From Chloroflexota bacterium (lineage in GTDB: Bacteria > Chloroflexota > Ktedonobacteria > Ktedonobacterales > Ktedonobacteraceae): a stretch of 7,412 bases of DNA. Each line of letters opens with the position of its first letter. Within the stretch, counting starts at the first letter, position 1. The notes under the pieces are model-generated. The model was not told the origin of the DNA. It saw nothing but the letters and a program-made list of their open reading frames with translations, and did not search any database. This document shows, one piece after another, positions 1 through 6,362 of the stretch. Both the position numbers and the translations under genes were made by a program. The DNA lies in the NCBI GenBank assembly GCA_021828635.1, contig JAJZEJ010000128.1, positions 1-7,412 of the forward strand, in the 5' to 3' direction.

Positions 1-6
1 ACACAG

Positions 7-105
7 GTGTGGGCAAAACAACGGGCGGGCGCGATACATCGTCCCCTACCCCACCCATTTGGCGGTGTAGGACCCGATGTATCGCCCCCGCCTGCGTTCC
101 CACAC
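7..105. repeat. Long imperfect inverted repeat (palindromic intergenic element A)
   Basis: Positions 22-41 pair with 75-94 as 18 Watson-Crick pairs, one G-T wobble (23/93) and one C-C mismatch (30/86). An inner helix pairs 45-49 with 67-71, and an outer helix pairs 7-13 with 99-105. The core of each arm is itself a small palindrome: CGAT-AC-ATCG at 32-41 and CGAT-GT-ATCG at 75-84. No T-run follows on either strand, so this is not a standard intrinsic terminator. It may be a dispersed palindromic repeat (REP- or MITE-like), an RNA hairpin, or a weak terminator for an unseen upstream gene. The pairing is seen directly; the role is inferred. Confidence 0.7.
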
Positions 106-131
106 AACCAATCTTCCTCTGGTTCGTATTT

Positions 132-162
132 TTGCGTAGTATCATTTTCGATGAGGTATAAT
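132..162 (+). promoter_or_regulatory. Probable sigma-70-type promoter of the protease gene
   Basis: A perfect -10 hexamer TATAAT lies at 157-162. The best -35 candidate is TTGCGT at 132-137, a 19-base spacer that is slightly long. Transcription would begin near 169 and leave a leader of about 44 bases before the ATG at 213. No operator-like repeat is evident between the promoter and the gene. Confidence 0.55.
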
Positions 163-190
163 GCGACTGATATGTCCTGCGCCAAAATCA

Positions 191-215
191 GGGGTAAGGA
201 TTGCAAATAGCTATG
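191..215 (+). promoter_or_regulatory. Ribosome-binding site that decides the protease start
   Basis: A GGGGTAAGGA purine tract occupies 191-200. It directly abuts an in-frame TTG at 201, which leaves no spacing, but lies 12 bases before the in-frame ATG at 213. The ATG is therefore the better start, giving 579 rather than 583 residues. Confidence 0.55.
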
Positions 216-1952
216 AATACGCACACACATCTCTCTTTTTATACACGAGCCAAGCGCAAACACGCCAGTTTCCTTTTGCCGCTTGCCTGTATACTTTGTG
301 GCCTGTTGGCTATTATCACGATGGCCCAGAGTGGAAAAGCCGACGCAGCTGGGATGCCGGGCGGCAATGTGACAGACCCGGTGGTGCGAGCTGTTGATAT
401 TGCCGAGCCTGCTGTGGTTCGTATCTTTACTACCGGTAGCGGCCATTTAGCGGTGCAACTGCCTGGCGGTAATGTCTCGTTCCCACAGCAGGGTAGTGGC
501 TATCAATTGACCTTCTCTGGTAGCGGCACCTTTATCACGTCGAATGGTGACATACTTACCGCCGATCATGTGATCAATCCACCTGTGCAGGACGCTGGTA
601 TAGCGCAGGCATTTGATGATAGTGCCGCACAGGATGTCGCGCAATATATCAATCAGCATCATCTGGCGAACACGCAGGTTACGGCAACGCAGGTTGATCA
701 GGAATTGCAGAGTGGTCAGTTGACCGCGACGCCCAGTTTCGATTCACTCTCCAGCGTGGTCTTTTTGAGTACCAGCTATAGCGGACCGCTTACGGCTACG
801 ACGCTGCAAGATGTCCCCAACGGTCTTGCTGCTAACGTCGATAAAATCGAGAAGCAGAGTTCGTTCAATCAGACGGATGTGGCGATCATTCATGTGCCGC
901 TCACGGATACGCCGAGCGTGCCTCTGGGCGATTCCTCGAATGTGCAGCAGCAGGATAATCTGACGATCATCGGCTTCCCAGGCAACGGCGATGTTAGCCA
1001 GCGTCCGACCGATCTGCTCACTTCCTCGGTCAATCAGGCTTTCGTCAGTTCGATGAAGACGACCGATACTGGCGCTCCTGTTATTCAGGTTGGCGGTAAC
1101 GTAGAGCATGGCGATAGCGGTGGCCCCGCGTTGGATAGCAATGGCGACGTGGTAGGTATCGTTAGCTTTGGCCTTGCTAGCAGCAATGGTTCATCGGGCG
1201 GCACGAGCTTCTTGCAGACCAGCAATAGCGCCCAGACCTTATTGCAATCGCTCAAGCTGAACACTACGCCCGGTCCCTTCGAGCGTGCCTGGACACAGGC
1301 TTTCGATGATTATGCCGCGACTACATCCGGTCACTGGCACAAGGCGGCGCAAGAATTTCAGCAATTGGCGAACAACTATGGGCTTTTCAAAGCCATAACG
1401 CCCTATCTAAACTATGCGAAGACACAGGCGGCCAAAGAAACAACCCCGGTTGGCTCTAATGGACAGACGCAAACGCATCCCGCTACTGCAACAGGTTTCA
1501 ACTTTGCTAGTATCAAGGCACTGGCGATTACTGTTGGTGTTGTGCTGGTATTGCTCCTGCTGATGGTAGTGCTAGTGCGTCAGGCGTGGCGGCGTAGCCG
1601 ACGCGATAAGCGCAATCAGCAGCTCGCATCTAAAGTGAATATGCCGACTACGCTACATGGGCAGGTACCTCTTTTGCCTGTAACAGGTCCGCAGGTAGCA
1701 CAGCCAGCAATGCCAGCAATCCAGCCACGCCAGTCAGTGGCGGATAGTCTGTTGGATGGTATGAGTGCCTTTGGCGCACCGATAAAAGCAGGTCAGCAAA
1801 GTCAGCCGGTAACGCCGACGGGTGGGACGCCTTCCAGTGTGCTACGCGCCTGGCCTTGTGGGCATATGAATCGCTCCAGCGCCCGCTTCTGTAGTGTTTG
1901 TGGCGAACCCGCCCCTGTTCAACCACCAACGATACGGCAGGTAGAACAGTGA
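213..1952 (+). CDS. Membrane-anchored trypsin-like (HtrA/S1C-type) serine protease with C-terminal zinc ribbon
   Basis: This 579-residue protein is a probable extracytoplasmic serine protease. A basic stretch (RAKRK) and a hydrophobic segment at about residues 19-38 form a signal peptide or anchor, with a possible AxA-type cleavage near ADA-AG. The catalytic triad is visible: His119 in TADHVI, Asp222 in QTDVAII, and Ser302 in the GDSGGP motif. His and Asp lie 103 residues apart, against about 30 in DegP/HtrA, so a sizeable insertion is present. No PDZ domain follows. Instead there is a helical, TPR-like stretch (about 355-410), one strong membrane helix (about 436-456), a basic stop-transfer RRSRRDKR, a Gln/Pro-rich linker, and a C-terminal ribbon with Cys549, His551, Cys560 and Cys563. 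Inferred topology is catalytic domain outside and ribbon inside. It is probably first in an operon with the cupin gene, 40 bases downstream. The protease assignment is firm; the substrate is unknown. Confidence 0.88.
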   Translation: MNTHTHLSFYTRAKRKHASFLLPLACILCGLLAIITMAQSGKADAAGMPGGNVTDPVVRAVDIAEPAVVRIFTTGSGHLAVQLPGGNVSFPQQGSGYQLTFSGSGTFITSNGDILTADHVINPPVQDAGIAQAFDDSAAQDVAQYINQHHLANTQVTATQVDQELQSGQLTATPSFDSLSSVVFLSTSYSGPLTATTLQDVPNGLAANVDKIEKQSSFNQTDVAIIHVPLTDTPSVPLGDSSNVQQQDNLTIIGFPGNGDVSQRPTDLLTSSVNQAFVSSMKTTDTGAPVIQVGGNVEHGDSGGPALDSNGDVVGIVSFGLASSNGSSGGTSFLQTSNSAQTLLQSLKLNTTPGPFERAWTQAFDDYAATTSGHWHKAAQEFQQLANNYGLFKAITPYLNYAKTQAAKETTPVGSNGQTQTHPATATGFNFASIKALAITVGVVLVLLLLMVVLVRQAWRRSRRDKRNQQLASKVNMPTTLHGQVPLLPVTGPQVAQPAMPAIQPRQSVADSLLDGMSAFGAPIKAGQQSQPVTPTGGTPSSVLRAWPCGHMNRSSARFCSVCGEPAPVQPPTIRQVEQ

Positions 1953-1980
1953 ACGAACGTATGAAAAATATTGGAAGGAT

Positions 1981-1995
1981 AAGGATTGTAGTATG
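1981..1995 (+). promoter_or_regulatory. Ribosome-binding site of the cupin gene
   Basis: AAGGA at 1981-1985 sits 7 bases before the ATG at 1993. A second GGAAGGA lies just upstream at 1973-1979. The sequence next to the start (TGTAGTATGG) is identical to that before lpdA. Confidence 0.6.
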
Positions 1996-2352
1996 GTACG
2001 CAAAGTGGCACATGGCAGCATTTTTCCGCGCGAGGATGGCAAAATCATCAGCGAGCATTTCGGTGTGCTGAATACGCAGCAAGATAATTTCAGCCTGGCG
2101 CACATGCTGGCTCCGCTCGCTTGGCGCGAACCAGCGCAGATTGCGCTCTTCGACGAAGTGGTGATTGTTGTGCAGGGTACGCTACTCGTCGAGGCTGAGG
2201 GAGAACGCTATGAGGTTGCGCCGGGCGAGAGCGCATTAATCGAGAAAGGTACGCGCGTGACGTATAGCAATGCCTCGCTTGAGCAGCCGTGCGAATACTG
2301 GTCGCTCTGCATGCCCGCCTTCCGCCCGGAACGCACGAATATGGGCGTATGA
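1993..2352 (+). CDS. Single-domain cupin, EutQ-like, lacking canonical metal ligands
   Basis: This 119-residue protein is about the size of one cupin barrel. Residues 53-66 (FDEVVIVVQGTLLV) and 76-93 (the APGES turn, then KGTRVTYSN) fit the two cupin strands-and-turn motifs. The pattern of DE, then V.GTL, then PG, then KG, resembles the C-terminal domain of the ethanolamine-utilisation protein EutQ. The HxH pair expected in cupin motif 1 is absent, and the motif 2 His position is Val89, so a classical metal centre looks unlikely. The domain might bind a small ligand or act as a sensor. No other ethanolamine-utilisation gene is visible, so I do not call it eutQ. It lies 40 bases after the protease gene and 25 before the methyltransferase gene, which suggests one transcript. 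The fold is fairly sure; the function is unknown. Confidence 0.8.
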   Translation: MVRKVAHGSIFPREDGKIISEHFGVLNTQQDNFSLAHMLAPLAWREPAQIALFDEVVIVVQGTLLVEAEGERYEVAPGESALIEKGTRVTYSNASLEQPCEYWSLCMPAFRPERTNMGV

Positions 2353-2363
2353 TTGTAAGCACA

Positions 2364-2380
2364 AGAGAAGAATATGTATG
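2364..2380 (+). promoter_or_regulatory. Ribosome-binding site that decides the methyltransferase start
   Basis: AGAGAAG at 2364-2370 lies 7 bases before the ATG at 2378. An in-frame ATG at 2270 would give 36 extra residues, but it lies inside the cupin gene and those residues do not resemble a methyltransferase N-terminus. The start at 2378 is preferred. Confidence 0.6.
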
Positions 2381-3172
2381 CCAATTGATTTTCATGATGC
2401 CAAGAATAGCCGTACCTATGCTGAGCGTGCGGCGGATGAGACGTGGAATGCTGCCATACAGCAACTGGTTGATCTGTCCGGTAAAGTGGTCGCGGACCTG
2501 GGTTGCGGCGGTGGCATCTACACACGCGCCCTTGCTACATTAGGAGCGACACATGTTATCGGCATCGATTCCTCAGAGGTGATGCTAACAACGGCCTGCC
2601 GCGATACACATAATGAGCGGGTCAACTATGTGTTGGGTGATGCCTGTGCCACGGGTCTGTCTGCCGATAGCTTCGATGTCCTCCTGGAACGAGCTGTCAT
2701 TCACCACATTCAGCCTCAAGGTCAGCCTGCCAACCTGGCTGAGACGCAGCGCCTGCTGAAATCTGGTGGGTTAGTGATTGTGCAAGATCGCACGGCTGAG
2801 GATTGTCTTTTACCAGGAAGTGCGACGCACATTCGCGGCTATTTTTTCGAGCGTTATCCAAAACTGCGGGACAGAGAGGTGGCGCGACGCCCGGAACGTG
2901 ACCGTTTATTAGCGATGATGCGGAATGCTGGCTTTGAGCAGGTCGAGGCCCGTTCGTTCTGGGAGACACGCCATCGCTATGAAAATTTCGTGCAACTGGC
3001 ACAAAACCTCTCGGCGCGTAGCGGACGTTCTATTTTGCATGATCTGGATGATGTCGAACTAACCAACCTGATAGCATATATTCGCCTACAAATAGGTGGG
3101 CATGAAGATCAGGAGATTATCGAACAAGATCGCTGGACGATCTGGACGGGGCGCAAACCCTTGCATCCATAG
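2378..3172 (+). CDS. Class I SAM-dependent methyltransferase
   Basis: This 264-residue protein transfers a methyl group from S-adenosylmethionine to an unidentified acceptor. The Rossmann-type SAM-binding signature is clear: motif I VVADLGCGGG (37-46), the acidic end of strand 2 in IGIDSS (Asp64), GDA (87-89) for adenine contact, and the motif IV region DSFDVLLERAVIHHI (97-111). The post-I segment LLKSGGLVIVQD (126-137) follows the Methyltransf_11/UbiE-like pattern. The C-terminal third, rich in Arg, Glu and aromatic residues, probably forms the substrate lid. There is no membrane segment, so the enzyme should be cytosolic. It begins 25 bases after the cupin stop and has its own ribosome-binding site, so the two are probably co-transcribed. 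The family is sure; the substrate cannot be read from the sequence. Confidence 0.9.
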   Translation: MPIDFHDAKNSRTYAERAADETWNAAIQQLVDLSGKVVADLGCGGGIYTRALATLGATHVIGIDSSEVMLTTACRDTHNERVNYVLGDACATGLSADSFDVLLERAVIHHIQPQGQPANLAETQRLLKSGGLVIVQDRTAEDCLLPGSATHIRGYFFERYPKLRDREVARRPERDRLLAMMRNAGFEQVEARSFWETRHRYENFVQLAQNLSARSGRSILHDLDDVELTNLIAYIRLQIGGHEDQEIIEQDRWTIWTGRKPLHP

Positions 3173-3174
3173 CG

Positions 3175-3203
3175 GCTCAGTTCAGCAGCGTGATATACTG
3201 AGC
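3175..3203 (+). other. Weak hairpin after the methyltransferase gene
   Basis: GCTCAGT at 3175-3181 pairs with ACTGAGC at 3197-3203 around a 15-base loop. No T-run follows, so it is at best a weak terminator or mRNA 3' stabiliser. The rest of the gap to lpdA (3204-3325) is AT-richer and shows no gene. Confidence 0.3.
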
Positions 3204-3307
3204 GCGGATACGAGTGCTATCCTGCTCAAATATATCAAAAGTTCACAATCTTCAGTACCTATGCACTTGCTTCACGAACGCGAACGTAGGGTGCTGGAGA
3301 TGCATTG

Positions 3308-3328
3308 TATAATAGGAGATGTAGTATG
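3308..3328 (+). promoter_or_regulatory. TATAAT box overlapping the lpdA ribosome-binding region
   Basis: A perfect TATAAT at 3308-3313 runs directly into AGGAGA at 3314-3319, and the ATG follows at 3326. The AGGAG tract, 7 bases from the ATG, supports this start over an in-frame TTG at 3305. No good -35 sits 16-19 bases upstream of the TATAAT. If it did act as a -10, the transcript would begin only a few bases before the ATG. The ribosome-binding site is convincing; the promoter reading is doubtful. Confidence 0.45.
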
Positions 3329-4750
3329 GCGAGTAATCATTATAGTGTCGCCGTGATCGGTGCTGGTCCCGGTGGCTATGTGGCCGCCATTCGTGCGGCA
3401 CAGCTTGGTGGAAAAGTCGCAATTGTCGAGAAGCAATATCTTGGTGGCACCTGCCTCAATGTAGGCTGTATCCCCTCAAAGGCAATGCTGCACATTGCCG
3501 AAGTGCTGTATAATTTGCAGTCCGTGGCGGAACTGGGTATCGCGTTGCCACAAGCCCCTACATTCGATATGGTGAAGGCCGTGGCCTTCAAGGATAAAGT
3601 GGTCAAGCGTATGACCAGTGGCGTCGGCACGCTTATGAAGGGCAATCACGTCGATGTCTATGATGGCATGGGTGTCGTCGATGCCTCACGCACCATCACT
3701 GTGATGAAGCAGGATGGTTCACAGGAGCAGTTTAGCGCCGATAAGATCATTCTTGCTAACGGCTCGGTTCCCTTTGTGCCGCCTTTCCCTGGCGTGGATG
3801 GGCGCAATGTCATGAATAGTGACACCTGTTGGAATCTGCCCAAAGTGCCGGAGAGCCTGATTTGCGTCGGTGGCGGCGTGATCGGCGTCGAGCTGGCCTG
3901 CATGTTCAACGCGCTCGGCAGCAAAGTTACGATCTTGGAGATGCTGCCCAATGTTCTCGCGCCGGTTGACGAAGAGGTGCGTAAGCTGCTGGTGCGCATC
4001 CTGAGCAAGCGCGGTATCGAAATTGTAACCGGGGCGAAAGTCGAATCCCTCGCGGATGATGGCGATCTCAAGAAAGTCACAGCTAATACAGAGAAGGGGC
4101 CACAGACCTACACTGCTGAGTATGTGCTGATGGCCGTCAGCCGCCGTCCCAATACCAGTGGCTTGGAGCATCTGATGGAGCAAGGGTTAGACCATGATCG
4201 CGGGCGTGTGCGCGTCAACGAGAAGATGGAGACAAACCTCCCTGGCATCTATGCTATCGGCGACCTGGTACATGGCGCGGGTCTGGCGCACGTGGCCTCG
4301 ACTGAGGGTGAGATAGCCGCTGATAACGCGCTGGGTCACAGTGCGCGGATGGACTACAATGTCGTGCCGAATCCCATCTATACCTTCCCGGAAGTGGCCT
4401 TTGTGGGTCTGACTGAGGCGGAAGCTAAAGCCAAATATCCAGAGGCACGAATTGAGCGTTTCCCCTGGGCCGCTATTGGCAAAGCCGTGGCGATGGGCGA
4501 GACCGAGGGTTTCACGAAGGTCATCATGGGCAAATATGGTGAGATTTTGGGTGCGCATATTATCGGCCCCGATGCCACTAATCTCATCACTGAATATTCC
4601 GTTGCCATGCATGGCGAACTAACCGTGGATGAGATTGCCGAGACTATCCATCCACATCCGACGCTAAGCGAAGGTCTACGTGAAGCAGTGTTGGCCGTGG
4701 AGGGTCGCCCGATCCACATCCCCCCGCGTCAACCTGCCCGCACTCGCTAA
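3326..4750 (+). CDS. lpdA: Dihydrolipoyl dehydrogenase (E3 component, FAD-dependent)
   Basis: This 474-residue enzyme reoxidises the dihydrolipoyl group of 2-oxoacid dehydrogenase or glycine-cleavage complexes, passing electrons through FAD to NAD+. It has the full length of the family. Visible landmarks are the FAD-binding GAGPGG (12-17), the redox disulfide Cys43/Cys48 in GGTCLNVGC, the NAD-binding GGGVIG (182-187), the second FAD motif YAIGD (309-313), and the C-terminal HPHPTLSE, whose His444 and Glu449 form the catalytic dyad. Two usual signature residues differ: the common ATGS is ANGS (144-147), and VGRRPNT is VSRRPNT (271-277). All catalytic residues remain. No E1, E2, lipoate or glycine-cleavage gene is visible nearby, so its partner complex must be encoded elsewhere. 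Mercuric and glutathione reductases share the fold but lack this C-terminal motif combination. Confidence 0.96.
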   Translation: MASNHYSVAVIGAGPGGYVAAIRAAQLGGKVAIVEKQYLGGTCLNVGCIPSKAMLHIAEVLYNLQSVAELGIALPQAPTFDMVKAVAFKDKVVKRMTSGVGTLMKGNHVDVYDGMGVVDASRTITVMKQDGSQEQFSADKIILANGSVPFVPPFPGVDGRNVMNSDTCWNLPKVPESLICVGGGVIGVELACMFNALGSKVTILEMLPNVLAPVDEEVRKLLVRILSKRGIEIVTGAKVESLADDGDLKKVTANTEKGPQTYTAEYVLMAVSRRPNTSGLEHLMEQGLDHDRGRVRVNEKMETNLPGIYAIGDLVHGAGLAHVASTEGEIAADNALGHSARMDYNVVPNPIYTFPEVAFVGLTEAEAKAKYPEARIERFPWAAIGKAVAMGETEGFTKVIMGKYGEILGAHIIGPDATNLITEYSVAMHGELTVDEIAETIHPHPTLSEGLREAVLAVEGRPIHIPPRQPARTR

Positions 4751-4769
4751 TGTAACACGTTGTCCTGTG

Positions 4770-4804
4770 CATGACACCCTTCATGGGTGTCATGTTTGTT
4801 ATCT
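4770..4804 (+). terminator. Intrinsic terminator after lpdA
   Basis: Positions 4770-4779 pair perfectly with 4785-4794 (10 bp, including GACACCC with GGGTGTC) around a 5-base loop. A T-rich tail, GTTTGTTATCT, follows. The hairpin begins 20 bases after the lpdA stop codon. It should end the upstream transcript and separate it from the gene at 4911. Confidence 0.85.
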
Positions 4805-4826
4805 CTCCCCATTTCTCCTAGCCAAT

Positions 4827-4855
4827 TTGGTGGATGTTGCCACAATCAGTATGCT
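4827..4855 (+). promoter_or_regulatory. Candidate promoter for the membrane protein gene
   Basis: A strong terminator lies just upstream, so the gene at 4911 needs its own promoter in 4805-4910. The best pair I see is TTGGTG (4827-4832) and TATGCT (4850-4855) with a 17-base spacer. The -35 is weak, with 3 of 6 consensus bases. TTGCCA at 4837-4842 is a better -35 word but has no -10 at usual spacing. Confidence 0.3.
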
Positions 4856-4896
4856 GTAAGAGGAAATATAGCATCGCATAGAAAAGGGCATGTGAT

Positions 4897-4913
4897 GGAA
4901 GGAGTGTTTTGTG
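4897..4913 (+). promoter_or_regulatory. Strong ribosome-binding site before a GTG start
   Basis: GGAAGGAG at 4897-4904 lies 6 bases before GTG at 4911. This near-perfect Shine-Dalgarno sequence fixes the non-ATG start. Confidence 0.75.
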
Positions 4914-6362
4914 GAACAACATCAATCGTCGTCACCTGATGAACTGACTCAGCAACAAACGGCAAAAGGTGCGGGAACAGAGGCGCAACCTGAGCCGAAC
5001 AGCGAGGATATTCGCATCATACGCGCAAGTACCCCGCGCCTACATGGACATGGCTTTACCGAAACGAAATCACCGCACACGGTACAGCCTGAACTTTCTG
5101 GGAGTGGAGAAGCGCCACGGAGCGGCCAGCGCCATACAGCCAACTTTCCCAGCAGTGCGCCTGTTGCGCCGCCATTGCCAGAAGATGATGATGGCACCTC
5201 TGTTCCCGCCGTTTCTCCTCTACCGCTACCGCAAGACTCAGCCGAGTTTCTCTGGCTTTTCGAGTACGGCCTGGAGATGGATAGCGCATTGCTGAATAGC
5301 GTGGAGCGACTTGATGGTCTGGCGTTGCCGTATGGTCCTGCATACCTCAAAGGCTATACGCTCAGCGTTGGCTATGTCGATCTAGGGGTGGGCCAGACTA
5401 CGGCAACGCTAGCAACTCTTTTGCCGTCACCATCGGCGGATAACGGCAGTAATAGTGGCGTGTGGGGTATGCTTTTTCGCATTCCGCGCCGTCTCACCGA
5501 GCGCACTGATAATGATGTCTCACTACTTGACACCATTCATGGTGCCGCGCCACCATTGCATCTTTATCGTCTCGTGATTGTCGATGTGCGCGAAACACAA
5601 CGGCAGCGTGCCATTTCCTGTCTCACCTATCAGCTCTCCCCCAACGCACAGCAGCAATTTTGTGCATTGACCACAGCGCAAAAAGACGAAGATACCTTTG
5701 TGCGACGGCTCGACACGCTTGCCCGCAAACTGCACTTGCCGGAGAGCTATCTGCCCTCACCGGCCATAGCGTCACAATTGCCAGGTTCAGGGCGGCCCGC
5801 GCCGCTCTCATGGCCTACGTTGCCACCTTTTGAGAGCGCCATTATCAGTGAACTACCACGTAGTCGTCCGCGTAGCATACCTGTGAGCAACACATCTGCC
5901 CAGGTGATCCAGCAGGCACAGGCGATGCTCACCGCGCCTGCGGCAGGGAGTTCGGCACGCCAACAACGCTGGCTAATGGTCTTTGCCTGCTATCTTTCGC
6001 TACTGCTCCCTGTAACCCTGGCGTTAATTGTGCTTCAGAGCCTGGGCATTCTGGATACTCTCCAAGCGCCAAACATGTCCGGTGGCGTACCAGTGCTGGT
6101 GCTGGTCTATGGTCTGCTGGGTGGCTGTATCAGTAGCATTCTCACACTCAGGCGCGTGCATAATCTTCAAGCTCCATCCTTTGTCTTGATGACCTGGTTT
6201 ACACGTCCCTGCATCGGGGCTGTGATGGCCTTACTGGCCTTCTTGCTACTGCAAAGTGGGCTTATTGCTATCAATGGTAGCCTTGTCCGGCATGGCGTAC
6301 TATTCCTGCTTGTGGGTACGCTAGCCGGTCTGTGCGAAGGCTGGCTTTTCGTGCGTCGGTAG
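4911..6362 (+). CDS. Membrane protein with degenerate gamma-glutamylcyclotransferase-like domain
   Basis: This 483-residue protein has three parts. Residues 1-110 are Gln-, Ser- and Pro-rich and probably disordered. Residues 113-285 follow the gamma-glutamylcyclotransferase (GGCT/AIG2) fold in order: FEYG (117-120), KGYTLSVG (147-154), VWGMLFRIP (184-192), LLDTIHG (205-211), YRLVIVDV (219-226), AISCLTYQL (234-242) and LHLPESYL (274-281). Active enzymes have YGSN and a catalytic Glu in an LDxxEG motif. Here these are YGLE (119-122) and His210, so cyclotransferase activity is unlikely. After a Pro-rich linker, four hydrophobic segments (about 354-380, 393-413, 430-452, 462-481) form a membrane domain with GGCISS in helix 2 and TRPCIGA at the start of helix 3. 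The soluble part is probably cytosolic. The fold call rests on motif order and spacing that I recognise, not on a search. The gene stands alone between a terminator and a convergent neighbour. Confidence 0.72.
   Translation: MEQHQSSSPDELTQQQTAKGAGTEAQPEPNSEDIRIIRASTPRLHGHGFTETKSPHTVQPELSGSGEAPRSGQRHTANFPSSAPVAPPLPEDDDGTSVPAVSPLPLPQDSAEFLWLFEYGLEMDSALLNSVERLDGLALPYGPAYLKGYTLSVGYVDLGVGQTTATLATLLPSPSADNGSNSGVWGMLFRIPRRLTERTDNDVSLLDTIHGAAPPLHLYRLVIVDVRETQRQRAISCLTYQLSPNAQQQFCALTTAQKDEDTFVRRLDTLARKLHLPESYLPSPAIASQLPGSGRPAPLSWPTLPPFESAIISELPRSRPRSIPVSNTSAQVIQQAQAMLTAPAAGSSARQQRWLMVFACYLSLLLPVTLALIVLQSLGILDTLQAPNMSGGVPVLVLVYGLLGGCISSILTLRRVHNLQAPSFVLMTWFTRPCIGAVMALLAFLLLQSGLIAINGSLVRHGVLFLLVGTLAGLCEGWLFVRR

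Noticed and set aside
7..210. Short open frame across the left edge (67 codons)
   Set aside because: It runs through palindromic element A and the promoter, has no ribosome-binding site, and its predicted peptide reflects the repeat sequence.
161..397. Open frame overlapping the start of the protease gene
   Set aside because: It overlaps the signal-peptide region of a clearly real gene in another frame and has no recognisable protein features.
1961..2071. Small open frame starting ATGAAAAATATT in front of the cupin gene
   Set aside because: It is only about 37 codons, is out of frame with the cupin gene, and its upstream sequence lacks a Shine-Dalgarno; the purine tracts here serve the ATG at 1993.
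1993..2352. Calling the cupin gene eutQ
   Set aside because: The resemblance covers only the cupin core, and no other ethanolamine-utilisation or microcompartment gene is present.
2270..2377. N-terminal extension of the methyltransferase from an upstream ATG
   Set aside because: It would overlap the cupin gene by 83 bases. A good ribosome-binding site sits just before 2378, and the extra residues do not look like part of the fold.
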